Source of the DNA: Geosiphon pyriformis
Lineage: Eukaryota > Glomeromycota > Glomeromycetes > Archaeosporales > Geosiphonaceae
Direction of reading: 5' to 3'
Assembly (NCBI GenBank): GCA_016748015.1
Contig: JAAOMT010000617.1
Coordinates: 566,635 to 630,634 of the forward strand
Length of the DNA stretch: 64,000 nucleotides
Shown: one piece after another, positions 11,301 to 22,785 of the stretch
How the letters are laid out: each line of letters opens with the position of its first letter
Position numbering within the stretch: the first letter of the stretch is position 1
Translations under genes and position numbers: made by a program
Notes under the pieces: generated by a model
Database searches by the model: none
What the model was told of the DNA's origin: nothing
Seen by the model: only the letters and a program-made list of their open reading frames with translations

Positions 11301-13192
11301 TGGAGTTCACATGCTTTTGATATTCTCACAGTTAGAATCTTTGTTAAGATTTTTCTGGTGCTTTCAATGAGTGTGATCGGCCTGGTGATGTCAATATTGC
11401 CACCCCATTCTTTTGGCTTTGGAATCAGTATGACTTGTGCTACTCTCCACTCCTCAGGCATGTTTGCTGCTTTAATGCAAGCATTGAGCAATGTTTTCAG
11501 TTTAGACTTGGTATTAGACCCAGCCTTCCTCCAGAGTTCAGCTTGAATGCCTGATGGGCCAGGAGCTTTGTTATGAGGTGTGTGGCTCAATATGTGTTCA
11601 AATTTCTTATTTGTCAATTCATCCATTACACCATCAAAGGCATGGTCTGGAATGCTTTCGATCAGTTCAAATCTGTGTTCCCAACTTTTCCATAGGTCAG
11701 GCTTAATGCTTCTTGTCCTGGTCCATCCTTGGGCTTTTTTTTTATTAGCTTTTTGATTTCATCAGGATCATCATAAAATTTGCCTTCTTCAATAACATGG
11801 TCTAGTACTATTCTTTGTCATAATGCTTTTGATCATAGCTCTTTTGTTTAGATCAAAGTTTTGTTGTCTCTTAATGATATTATCCACTATCTGTCTCTGC
11901 TGTTGTAACCTGATCCTAGTTCGCAGCGTTGATCTGTATTCTTTCTTAATATTGAGCAGTTCTACAATTAGCTTATCCTTTGGAAGAGTCATCAGATATG
12001 CATTAACTGCTTCAGGTTTCAGCTGTTTCCATTTGGCCAACAACTGCATAACATTGTTATCATGCATATCTGTATTGTTTACTCTTAATTGTTTGATTAT
12101 ATCAGCAACAATCTTAACAAGCTTGTGATCTATGCATTCTTTCTTTGTGTGTGCAGATTGGGCTCCCACTTTCCTTTTTGGTAGGCATTCAGCAGCTTGT
12201 AACACAGTCTCTTTGATTATAAGCCACATCTGGTTTAGATCATCATTGCTGTTATTTATTGATTTTCTTTGTGCTTCATCTGTTAGTCAATCAGTTTCTC
12301 TAACATAGGTTTCCCATTGGACTCCAGATGCCTTTTTAACATCAATCATAGTTGTGCTACACTTCTTTCTTCCAGATCTAGATTTTTTAGTGCCTGCCAA
12401 GATTCTATCAGATCGGATGATTGTTACCACTGCTTTGTGATCTGTGCTAAAAGATTCATTAACATCAATCACCCCAATGTTTGTGATCAGTGAGGCTGTG
12501 ACTGCATCAGTAAACACATAGTCCAATCTTCTTTGTACACCATTTGATGCCCATGTCTTTTCTGGATTGTTTGTTGCATATGCCCCATGTGTATCCACCA
12601 AATTCATATGTTGTAATGTTGTGGCGGTTGGACAAGCTTTGGCCTTATTTGTAGCATATGTTTCCTCAAATGACTTGGATAACAGATCTTCATTCAAATC
12701 GCCTGCTACTATGATAATCTCTTTGTTCTGTACAATGTCTTCCAAAAGTTTCCTAATTTCTTTAGCTACTGCTCTCTCAGTAGGCGATTTGGAAGCAGGC
12801 ATGTACAGTCCTACTATGTGCACATTGATTTTTCCTCTAAATTTCAACCCTAAATGCAACAATCTTCCATGAAACCCCCTGATTGTTTCTACATGGTGTA
12901 TCTAACATTTTTTAACCAATATACCAACACCAGTTCTCATTTGTTTCTCTGTACTTGATTCCCAAAAGGCATGATATTCATCAGAACCAAAAAATACACC
13001 CTTTTCTTTTGTTGGAGTCATTTTGGTTTCTGTAACAATCACAAAATCAAATTGTTCCTCTATAACCCACTGTAGCACCTCTTCAGCTTTACCAGGATTA
13101 TTAAGTCCCCTAACATTAACAGTACCAATTTTCCAAGTGTTGTTATTAAAGTAGTTCTGTTCTATGTTGGAATTAGGTGTGCTACACATCAT
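8301..13192 (-). pseudogene. A2 ORF2: endonuclease, RT, RNase H, zinc motif
   Basis: LINE polyprotein for target nicking and reverse transcription. Endonuclease (13192-12290): TVNVRGL, TETK, VAGDLNED, RRLDYVFTD and STDHKAV carry the Asn, Glu, Asp/Asn and Asp-His residues. Linker 12229-11789. RT (11626-10600): GPSGIQAELW, RPITL, FQDMKKAYDSV; motif C is AFVNDT, so the first catalytic Asp is Asn (codon 10822-10820). RNase H (about 9645-9230): STDGS, EVKAVLLALE, NTDSQ and NEKADKLAK supply D-E-D-D. A C-x2-C-x8-H-x3-C zinc motif lies near 8890-8840. Stops include 12902 (Trp codon in A1), 12287, about 11010 and about 10890. The first ATG overlaps the ORF1 stop. Confidence 0.88.
13182..13192 (-). promoter_or_regulatory. 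ORF1/ORF2 overlap, ATGATGTGTAG
   Basis: The ORF1 stop TAG (13184-13182) lies inside an 11-nt string that also holds two in-frame ATGs of ORF2 (13192 and 13189). The same arrangement is kept in A1 (410-400). This looks like a termination-reinitiation junction for translating ORF2 from a bicistronic LINE RNA. Confidence 0.55.
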
Positions 13193-15370
13193 CTGTTTCC
13201 ATAGATTTAGATTCTCCAACAGTAGAACTGCTCCAGCTACTCTGTTTTTTTACTTGCTTCAGTAACTTCAGAATGGGTTCCAAAGTTTTTTTAATTTCTT
13301 TGATTTCCAATTCTGGGTTGTATGCCTCCTTTTTTTCTGCTGGGGTAGATTTTAACATAGTACTTTGGTTTGGTAACCCCATTTCTACCACTTCTTTTTC
13401 TTCTGAGGTGTCACTTGGCTGTTGAGTAACTATTACTTTTTCACCTTTTTCTATTGTCACTCCAAGTTTGGCAGCAACTGCATTCAGCAGTTTCGCCATT
13501 TCATTGACCTGCTGTCTTAGTTCATCAATTTCACTCTTTCATGGTTGGTTATCTCTTTTTTTTGATTGTTTTTCCCTATTGTTCACTTGTGGACCAGGTT
13601 TCTGAGTATTATTTAGATTGTTGTTGTTCTGGTTATGGGGCAGTCTGAGTGCAGCCATATCAGCATATAATCTTCTACCAAAGGCTTTGATGTTCTTCTC
13701 TGGAACATTTCTCTTAACATACAGTTTTGCCAACTTGATATTGTTGGTAACTTTCTTGGTATTCTCTTCTTTCTTCTTATGCAGGGTTGGACATTTTGAG
13801 ACCAAATGTCCTACCTGGTAACAGAAGTGGCACTCTTTAGCATCAGTAGGCACCCAGTGGACCAGTGTGTCACCGATTACCAAGGGTTTTTTAGTGGCAT
13901 TGTTGCAGCTAGCTTCACTGTCAAATCCCACATAAGCACAGCCCATCCTTGTGTAATTTTTACTAGTTCTTGGGATGAAGCAGGATCAGGCACTGATTTG
14001 ATCCAAGGTGGTGCTCAAATAGTGAGCAGTACAGTTCTGTGATAGGCCCACCAATTTAGCTTCCCAAGTTTTTCTCTGCTCAATGATCTTTTGGGTTCCA
14101 ATCATTGGGTAGATTCTGAGCGCATCCTTTCTGACCATGGTCAACCATTGATCTACAGCTCTTGTTGCTCTTCTTGGTTGCTATACTCAACCACTGCTGA
14201 TTGTCATTTGCCAGCCACTCTGATTTGGATTTTTTTGACCTCACCAAATTCTTTCATAGCAGCCCCCACCTCTCTGTCAGAGATGCCCAAGGGGATATCT
14301 CTTACTAGGACTTTTTTCTGACCAGCCAATTGGATGTTAACACCATTAGTAGCCATCAAAAATGATTCAATATCATTATTTACCAGAATTTCTCTGGCTT
14401 GGTCTCTTCCAGCCACTTGGGAAAAATCCACTCTGATTTCTTGGTTTCTAGCCATTACAGCTTCCAAGAGGTAACTAACATCTCTCAAGAGATCATAGAT
14501 CCACTCCACTTTTTTTCCCATGATTTTCTCAGGTATATCCAACGCTTGTACAAAAAGTACATGTCTCTTGGTTCTATAAACCACCATTCGCCATCCTTCC
14601 TCCTGGTTTGCTTCCACAGACATGGGTTTTTTGCCAAGCGATTTACTACTGTATTGTCCTGAACTTGGACTAGCCATTCTGCTTGATAGGCTTGATTCAG
14701 ATTCTTCCATGTCTTCTGTGACATTCTCAGCATTAGGCTTATCTCTGTTTGTGTCAAATAAATTGTCCATTTGTTTTTCATTCTCTAATGCAGACTTTCC
14801 TCTATTGATCCTGTCCAAAATATCAGGATTGCACATTCTCAGAGCTGCTTCTATTTGTGCAGCTCTGTTTCTGTCTTCTTTAGGCCCTTTGGATGTTCCA
14901 TCCATTTTTCTCAGGGACTTTGAGGCTCCCTTTTCACTAGTTCAAGCTTCCATTTGAAATTTGTTGCTATTTCCTCCTTTGTTGAACATTGGCTGCAAGA
15001 CAAAGGTATTAGTTCAAACAGATGTGGTTTCAGGTAAGTTTTCTTCAGATATTTGGGTAAATTTCTCAGTTAGCCCTTTTACGCTTAATTCTCCGATGTG
15101 TCTGTATTTTTTGTTGGCCTTTTTCTCCAATCTGTTAGCTGTTATCAGAGAAAAATCTGCTGCTCTCCTGTGTGAAGCTGTTTTTTTCGATGTTTTGGCT
15201 ATTCTAAAGGGTGTATCGTCTCCACTACTTGTGTCCACACTTCCAAATAGTCTATTGGTGGTTTCAAATCTAAATGGAGGTGTAATAGGTCTGGCAGTTT
15301 CCACAGTCAATAAATTTTGTGGATTAGCATTGATGTCTTCTCCTTCAGCAGTGGAAGTTATTTTCCCTTC
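13182..15370 (-). pseudogene. A2 ORF1: RRM/CCHC protein
   Basis: LINE ORF1 protein. The N-terminal part is rich in Ser, Pro and Asn (15370-14960). A charged region follows, then an RRM-like domain with KKVLVRDIPLGISDREVG (about 14310-14250). A second block leads to the intact knuckle CHFCYQVGHLVSKC (about 13790-13830), then a Gln/Asn-rich tract. A coiled coil LNAVAAKLGV leads to an acidic tail ending METDDV at 13182. Stops include about 14206 (TGA at the family Trp of the WQ motif) and 15014. The start is unclear: the frame opens with GTG at 15373 and no early ATG is obvious. Confidence 0.8.
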
Positions 15371-15557
15371 CACTTACTTCTTTGTGTGACTGTTGTCACT
15401 TCACTGTTGACGTTGTTATCAGACACTTTTAAGTCTGTTGTGATAGTAATAATAATTTATTATAATTAAAGGTTTCTTTGCAAAAACTTATTTTTCCAAA
15501 TTTGAGGCATAGTAAATTGTGTGGTAGCAGTCAAAGAGAGAAAAATAGTTTTTTTCC

Positions 15558-17182
15558 CATAGAATTTAGCTCCAACAAGGGATGACTTGAAAATGATGGG
15601 ACCACCAGCAGAATTAAAAGAGAGTTTGGGAGGGAGAGGTGGCAACATCTTGCAGTCCACAGCCAAATGATCTAAACTTTGACATCTATAGCAGCAATGA
15701 CATCCAGGAGTTTCCCACCAGATGCGGCAGCCATATAAGGTACTGGTTTTTGAAATAGCAGCATTCAAAGATTCCAAAAAGCCAAAGGTCACCACTGCAA
15801 AGCATTGACGTTGATAGGAATCAGGGGAGTGAGGAATGAAACAGGTACAGCCACCAACTTGGGAGACCAGATCACTTATCTCAAATGCAGTACAGCCAAA
15901 TGGAAAATTAACCAGCTTAGCTTTGAAAGCATCTCTTGAGGAGATAACCTCTTTTTGGTTGGCAATAGGAAGAATCCTAACACTATCTTTTCTGACCAAC
16001 ACAGACCAGTTAGAGAGAGCAGCAGCAGCAGAAGAAATGTCCTTAAAGTTAACCACAGCATATTGCCATAAGCCAGCAGGCTTCAACTTAACAGAAGTGA
16101 CAACACCAAAAATGCCAAAAGCAGATTTGATGTCATCAGAAGAGGCATCCAAGAGTACATTACGCAGTGCAACTGACAAAGAAGGGGAAGAAACAGAGGC
16201 CACTCCTGAAGACCGTGCAATCTTAAGAGTGGTCAAAAAAACTTCATTACCAATGGCCACTTTGGTAGCACCATTTAAACACTCCTGAGATGCAAATTCC
16301 ACACAGAACAACTTGACAGCATCTTGTAAAACAGATTTAAGCCCAATACAACCAGGCAGCAACTGAAACAAAGAACTGAGCAAAGCCATCTTGATCTTAA
16401 ACGTAGCACCAGGTACAAGATTGGAGGCCACCCAACCAGAGAATCTTTGATGTCCATTCACATTCACCCAAGCACCAGCATCAGATGCACCAGAAACTGG
16501 GGGGGGGAACAGTTGATTCCATTTCCATCTGATCAGCCCAATCTTTGAGATCATTTGGATTGATGGACTGTTTTGCTACTGGGATTGGTGATGATCTGCT
16601 GGAGAGTACCACATCAGGCAACACAGCCAGTGGTTGATCTTGGCCCATCTTGGGAGATGTGCCACTGCTGTTGTTATCCATATTAGGAATAGGGCTGGCT
16701 GCTGCTGTGGAGATCTTACCAAAGATCTCATCTGGAACCACAAAGGAGTTCAGTGTGACCATAGCAGTTGTGACTGCCTGCTGCTGTTTTTTGGGATTTT
16801 TTGCTTTTGCAGCCATTTGTGAAGCAGTAGTAGTAGAAGTAGTAGTGGAAGTGGTGAAAGCAGGAAAGACCAACTTATTGACTGGTCTGTTATTAAAAAT
16901 CTTTGGGCTCTTTGAAGTGGTAGAGACAACACTAAGACTAACCCAAATGTGCCTTTTTGAAAGGACTTTGACTGGAGAAGAACTTCCAGCCAAAGGAGAA
17001 AAAAATGAATTAGAAGCTGCTAAAGGCAGTTTTTTACTATTATTTTTTAAAGGAAATGTTACCAGAACATTATGTCTAGCTGCTTCAATAACAGAGAGAC
17101 CCTTTCGTGTTGAAACTTTATTAGTTACTATAGGAAAAGTAACATTTGCAACTTTTTTACTCTTAGCTCTATTTGTGGTCAT
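15558..17182 (-). pseudogene. B2 ORF1, N-terminal part (best preserved)
   Basis: The N-terminal two thirds of the B ORF1 protein, starting MTTNRAKSKK at 17182-17180. It holds the conserved block GAWVNVNGHQRFSGWVASNL, the RRM-like region with LWQYAVVNFKD, SVLVRKDSVRI, a second RRM-like part with FAVVTFG, and the intact knuckle CYRCQSLDHLAVDC (about 15650-15700). It is open from 17182 to about 16500 and again to the A2 insertion, with a frame change in the run of G near 16500. This copy shows the ancestral residues lost in B1 and B3. Confidence 0.86.
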
Positions 17183-17234
17183 GAAAATTAAGAGAGAAAG
17201 AGTTTTTGGAGATAACAATCCTTTTCTTCTTTTT

Positions 17235-18960
17235 GTACCTGAGTCTTTAAGACCACAGGCACACTTAATTAAGACTGTTTTGGCTTCATGTGCAACCTAC
17301 ACTAAAGTTAGAGGCTTATTAAGAAAAGAAAACATTTTGTATTTGCATTAGATACAGAACAAAGATGGATTACTAATGACATGGATGGACTTTACAAGGA
17401 AGTACAGACAGAGTGACAGTGGTAGAATTCCCAGATGGTTTAAGACATTAGAGACCACACTTACTATGGATGAATACAAAAAATTGATGTAGTTCAATGT
17501 AAAGCATTGGGGATGCACAAAATAACTAACCTAATACCAGACAACATAGAAACAATGCAAAAGAACACTATTTACATACAAATTCCTGACACTCTATTAC
17601 CACAATGGAGGAGGGTACATGACAAGTTGAGGCTCAAAAAGGAAATTGAGATATCAACAGATGGATCATTGGTAAAAGCTGGTTCTGAGGATATTAAGAG
17701 AGCAGCTACTTTTGTAACACATAGAATAGAGGCCAACTTTGGTATAGCAGTTGATGGAACATTATCATCAACAAAAACAGAGGCAAAAGCTGTGTTACTG
17801 GCTTTGGAAGCAGTACCTTACAAATGTAAACTAATATTGAACACAGACAGTCAAGCAGTAGTGTCAACAGCTCAAAAATGGTTGTCCCATGTCTATTAAG
17901 AATTAGCTCAAAACTCCTAACTGGTGCACATGGAATGCAATTAAGGCAGTAATAGGTGAAAAAGGAATTGAATTCAACATAAACAAAGTGGCTGTACACA
18001 CTGGGATAGCCGAAAATAAGATGGCTGACAAATTAGCCAAAGAAGCTACTGCTTTTGATATAGTGGGTTGGGCTTACAATGCTAAGAATATTAGTTACAT
18101 TCTCTCTTGAATTGGATCTGAATATCAGACATTTTCTGACCAACAGACTGGAATTCAAGGAGTCTTAGAATGGATTGGCAATAACAAAGTGCAAGAGATG
18201 GTGGGGTCTTTGGACCAGGGGGTAGACTGGAAGTGCACAACCAAAGTGTGGAACTGGGATGGTAAAATGTCATCAGACTTCACTTCAGCTGGTTTTTTAG
18301 CAATGCATACATTTATCATGAAATCATTCCATAACATGCTGCCAACAGCAGAGGTGCTATACAACAGACATTTCTTGGTGTATCTGAACAACCTGTGCAA
18401 AACATGTCACACAGAAGTAGAAACCAACCAACACTTTTGGAAATGCTCTCTGAGAAATGAGTGGATGCAGTGCTTATTAAAGGCTGTGAAAAGAAAACAT
18501 AAAATCTTGGACCCTGGCAAAAAGGTTTTTCTGTCTAATAAGTACATCTGGTCAATGCCTAACATAGATTTTCTATGCAAAGGATTAATCAATAAGCAAT
18601 TTGGAAGAATCAATGCTTTTTCTGACATTGATCAAAGGACTAACAATAATATCTTAATTAAGGTGTGTAAATAGGCAGTAACTCAAGCAAGAAATAAATT
18701 GTGGGGAAAACATTACAAGTTACAAACTGATTGGGATAAAATTAATAGGTATTAATAACAGAGTCAAGAGAAGCCTATCACAAGTAATCAGTGTGTGCAA
18801 AACACCAAAGAATAATGATAATGGTAGTGGCAATTCCAATATTAGAAAGAGTGATAGATACAAAAGTTGTAATATAATAGTGACTGATGTTTTGGGCAGT
18901 AGAATTACTTTAAGTAATAGTGTGATATCCCTTAGGTTTTCTGGTTATACTAGCATGTAG
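17235..18960 (+). pseudogene. A3 ORF2 C-terminal part: RNase H and zinc motif
   Basis: Continuation of the A3 ORF2 after the nested insert. RNase H: EISTDGSLVKAGSE (about 17650), TEAKAVLLALEAVP, LNTDSQAVVSTAQ and NKMADKLAKEA give the D-E-D-D set. A zinc motif follows, CKTCHTEVETNQHFWKC (about 18398-18450). The protein end RFSGYTSM is at about 18935-18960. Breaks include a stop at 17349, a frame change near 17490 and stops at 17897 and 18672. It matches A2 8300-10060 throughout. Confidence 0.85.
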
Positions 18961-19099
18961 TTAGGCATAACCACTTAGTGGTTAGCCACATCTTGTAATT
19001 TAAATTATTGGGTAAGTTGGCTTTATGAAAAAGCCATGCTTTTTGAGTGTGGCTAAACTAATAAAAGACCAGTGTGGCTACACATTAACAAAAAAAAAA
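18958..19099 (+). other. LINE-A 3' UTR with hairpins and poly(A)
   Basis: Terminal 140 bp of LINE-A. It contains a near-perfect hairpin, TAACCAC-TTA-GTGGTTA (about 18967-18983), and a second hairpin, GGCTTT-ATGAA-AAAGCC (about 19019-19035). TAGCCACA (about 18983-18990) can pair with TGTGGCTA further on. It ends ggctacacattaac followed by ten A. Half-LINE B carries the same ordered blocks, so this is the likely RT recognition end. Confidence 0.7.
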
Positions 19100-22000
19100 G
19101 CAATTGGCAGAAAGATTGATAAACCATCCACAAAACCAATGACCAATGTACATGGTGATAAGAAGAAAGGCCTGGGTATAGCCAAAGCTATTCCTGTTCA
19201 CATCAATGTTATCAGCATTGAAACTGATATGGAAGTATCTGAAGCAAAAGAGTACACCATAATTGTTGGCAACAAGTGGCTTAAGAAAGCTAAAGCACTA
19301 CTTGATTATAAACTTTGTGAGCTAACCATCAGATGTGATGAAAAACCCATTGTGATTAAATGTTGCCATTGGACAACTTCTCCAGTACCTAAGCAGAACC
19401 AAAAAGAAGAACAATCAGATGAATCAAATGATAATGAGAGCAATGAAGAAGAAGATCAAGAAGAACAAAAAAAAACTGCTGAACTCCCCTATACTATCTT
19501 CACCAGCAATAGCAAGCCACTAGACAATATTAAAGCTGACAAAGAAGAAATCATGGTAAATGGCAAGCTGATTTGCTGGCCCTACTATGATATCCTCAGA
19601 AGAACCTTTGATAAAAAACCTGGCAAAAAAGCAAAATACAGTTATTGGTGGCATGGTTCTTATGCCAGGTGCTGGTGCAATAAACCTTTGTATTCCCCTA
19701 GTGATAAATGCAAGTTCTGCCTAATCTATTATAAAAATTGGGAGCCAATTAGTTTAATACCCAAAGAAGAACTAAAAGAAGTACAAAAGTTCTTTGAGAA
19801 TAAACCACCTGAAATCCAATCACTAGTTGTAAAACAAAAAGAACCTTTCCCTAAAAAAAATGAAGGTAATACCCCTGGACAAACCCATATGATACAACAC
19901 ACTATCACCACAAAAAAAACTCGTCTCATCTTTTGAAGCCTTATCAATCCAATCAAGTTTATCAAGAAAGAGATAAACCGGATAAAAGATCTTGGATTCA
20001 TACAAGAAACCAAGAATGAATAGGCTTTCCCAGTTGTAGTGGTATTCAAAAAAAGTAGAACTCTATGCTTCTGTGTCAACTACTGTCAATTAAATGCCAT
20101 AACTATAAGAGACATGTACTCACTCCCCAAAATTGATGCAATGCTAAATAAATTCAATGGTGCTGCTTTCTTCTCAACCATTGACTTAACTGCTGGATTT
20201 TGGCAAGTAGAGATGGATCCAGAAAGCAGAAAAAAAACTGCTTTCATTACCAAGTATGGCACTTATGAATTTACAGTCATGTTTTTTGGTCTCACCAATG
20301 CCCCTCACACCTTTCAATGCCCGATGGACAAAGTATTTGAATCAGTAAAAGAAAACTTTGTTCTAGTCTACTTAGACAACATAATGGTTTACTCAAAAAC
20401 CTGAGATGAACACTTTGACATTTGCAGAAGGTTTTTGACCTGTTCAGAAATGCTGGCCTTAAGATCAACCCAATCAAATCTTTTTTTGAATGCCAATTCA
20501 CCCAGTTTTTTGGTTATTTTATTACAAAAGATGGAATCTTTCCTAATCCAGCTAAAGTTGAAAAAGTCCAGAACATTAGACAACCAATGAATGTTCCTAA
20601 ACTATACTTTTTTCTTGGTTTGGCTTCTTACTAATGCAAATTTATCAAGAATTTCTCCAAAATCACCTTTCTTTTCAATCAGCTACTCAAGAAAAATGTC
20701 AATTATCACTGGAGAACTCATTAACAATAAGCTTTTGAAATTCTGAAGGAAAAACTTGTTACTGAACCAATTCTCAAGCAACCTGATTTGGACCAATCTT
20801 TTATCCTCTACACTGATATATCTGGTTATGAACTTGGTGCTGTTCTTTTATAGAAAGATAAAAATAGCAGAGAACATGCCATAGCATATACCAGTAGATC
20901 TTTTACACCAGCAAAAAAGAACTATTCAGTTACTGAACAGGAATGCTTAGCAGTAGTTTGGGCTACTAGTTAATGGGATCAATATCTTCTTGGTGCAAAA
21001 TTCTTAGTGATAACAGATCATCAAGTTTTGGTTTGGCTGCACAATAAAAAGAAGCTGGAACACAAATGAATAACTCACTGAATACTCTACTTAGATGAAT
21101 TTGACTATGATATTCAACACCACAAAGGAGCAAATCATCAGTGATAGTACTACTTCTCAAACCAAACCAACTTAATTATTAGTAACTTCCTTACAAACAA
21201 ACACAATAATGGATTGGAATTTTTGGGTAAAGGATAATACCCATCAGAATACACTTGACAGCAAAGAAAACATTTGTGCAAACAATAAAATTTCTATTTG
21301 ATCTGCCAGAACCAGTTATATAAAAGAAATAGAAAAGATTCTAATTGCCCTCAAAGAGTCATCAGATTTAAAGAAAGAGAAATTGTAATATACAACATGC
21401 ACACTGATCCATTAGCTAGACACTTTAGAAAAACAAAAACAATTCAGAAAACTTTAGCTTGTTACTATTGGAAAAGACATTGCTGAATACATAAAAACCT
21501 GTGACATCTGCCAAAGAAGAGGTAATCTCAATTGCAAAAAAGATATCCATCCAATCTTTGTTGGTCAACCATTTAACAGAATTGGTATATATGTTGTTGG
21601 ACTTTTAACAATAACTCCTGATGGCAACAGATACATTATTACAGCTACCGACTATCTCACAAAGTGGAAAGAAGCAAGAGCCACTTCTGATTAAACAGCA
21701 GTCTCAATAGCCAATTTCATTTATGAAGATATCATTTGTTGTCATGGCTGCCTCAAAGAACTTTTATCTGATAAAAAAAGAGCTTTTTTCAGTACACTGG
21801 TTGAGGAACTTTGTAGAAAAATGGGAATACATCATAAACTTTTCTCTTCTTATCACTCTCAAACAAATGGCTTAGTGGAATGTTTCAATAGAACACTATG
21901 TGAAACCCTAGCCAAAACCAGTGAAGAAACAAACTTATGAGACAAAGTACTGTCTTTAGCTTTGTTTGCTTATAGAACTGTGAATCATGACATAACAAGT

Positions 22001-22255
22001 TATGAACCTTTTTATCTGCTTTATGGATGCATGGCAACACTACCAATAGAAACTGATATTGAGACAATACTTTTTGAAGAAATCACAATAGAAAATTACA
22101 AAGACATTTTGCAAAGAAGACTTGGTATCATTTTTAACTCCTTGGTAGAAGCACAAATAATTGCTTTTAAAAAGATAAAACAGTTCCAAGAAAAGCTTAA
22201 GAAAAAAAAAACTTATAAAACACTCTCTTTAAGTATTGGTGACTTGATATTAGAG
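19100..22255 (+). pseudogene. G1 pol: protease tail, RT, RNase H, integrase
   Basis: Gypsy polyprotein remains. The protease C-terminal part and acidic spacer (19100-19530) are followed by the Cys-rich YSYWWHG...CWC segment (about 19640-19740). RT has motif A FFSTIDLTAGFWQVEM, motif B FGLTNAP and motif C YLDN (20372-20380, second Asp lost). RNase H covers about 20790-21150 and integrase 21290-22250. In integrase a CDIC zinc pair is visible (about 21500), the first catalytic Asp is Tyr (IGIYVVG), and QTNGLVEC keeps the Glu. Numerous stops occur, for example 19936, 20402, 20632 and 21693. Confidence 0.87.
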
Positions 22256-22785
22256 TGTTTTTCCAATTGTGCTGGAAGGTAGGAGTATAGCTGCTATTAT
22301 ACTTTCCAATAGATATTTATCCATTTTACTACCAATTCTTTCTCTTTTGGTAGTAGTTTTCTTTGGTCTAATAACAATATGTGTTTTACTGTTATCAGGT
22401 ATGATGATTTGTTTTCCAATGGTCAGAGTAGTATTTGAATAGTTTTTGATCCAATACTCATAGAAGGCATTTTGAATGTTTTGATCCAGAAAATAATTGT
22501 TTATGTTGATTGAAAATGCCTCTGTTTTGGGAATGATGTATTTATTTATACTTGATTTTTGCTAATCATTTAAGTTAGTATTACCACAACAAGCAATTAA
22601 TCAGGTCGTTTATTATATTTTTTGAGTTATATACTATGAACAGGACAATCATTAAAGATTGTTCCAGATTAATTTTGAAGAATATAAGAACTATTGTTCA
22701 AAACTTTGTTGACTATAAAGGGTTCTTTCCACTGGCTAGAGAATTTATCACCATAAACATTGTCTCTGTCTGAACAGTATTCCAA
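22256..22785 (-). other. Inverted internal segment of G1
   Basis: About 530 bp covering the end of pol and the start of the 3' ORF, in reverse orientation relative to the rest of G1. Left of it the sequence reads gatattagag as in G8; right of it the sense sequence resumes with the 3' ORF. Its reverse complement lines up with G2 about 29085-29605 and G8 about 62070-62590. The breakpoints fall between runs resembling TTTTTCCA and TCCAAAAAA. Confidence 0.8.

Larger units (their letters stand above)
7498..15557 (-). mobile_element. LINE-A copy A2, essentially full-length
   Basis: The most complete autonomous-type LINE in the window, about 7.4 kb after removing the solo LTR in its 3' UTR. It is flanked by a perfect 14-bp target duplication, catagaatttagct (7484-7497 and 15558-15571), and bounded by a T tract (sense poly(A)) starting at 7498. 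Order on the minus strand: 5' UTR (15557 to about 15375), ORF1, overlapping ORF2, 3' UTR. The 5' terminus in sense is GGAAAAAAACT; the leading GG may be non-templated. Many stops make it inactive, including a lost catalytic Asp in RT. Confidence 0.94.
6715..17234 (-). mobile_element. Half-LINE B2 (full-length, split by A2)
   Basis: A second full-length B element, on the minus strand. Its T tract begins at 6716 (the sense poly(A)), and its C-terminal half is 6715-7497. Its N-terminal half and 5' end are 15572-17234; the rest is LINE A2 inserted into it. The total without A2 is about 2446 bp, nearly equal to B1. The 11-bp target duplication gtacctgagtc lies at 6704-6714 and 17235-17245 in the host LINE A3. 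Confidence 0.93.
5227..19099 (+). mobile_element. LINE-A copy A3, 3' part, interrupted by B2/A2
   Basis: This is the 3' part of a LINE-A element on the plus strand, starting inside RT and ending with the family 3' UTR and a 10-base A tract (19090-19099). It is split at gtacctgagtc, duplicated at 6704-6714 and 17235-17245. Without the insert it is about 3.3 kb. To the right the sequence continues directly as gypsy protease coding DNA, so the LINE landed inside gypsy G1. No matching gypsy flank is present at 5227, which means its left neighbour A1 may belong to the same insertion. Confidence 0.9.

Noticed and set aside
16650-17351. A 233-codon frame that looks like a hydrophobic membrane protein
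   Set aside because: It is the antisense of B2 ORF1 running on into the A3 LINE across the insertion junction, so it is a chance fusion.
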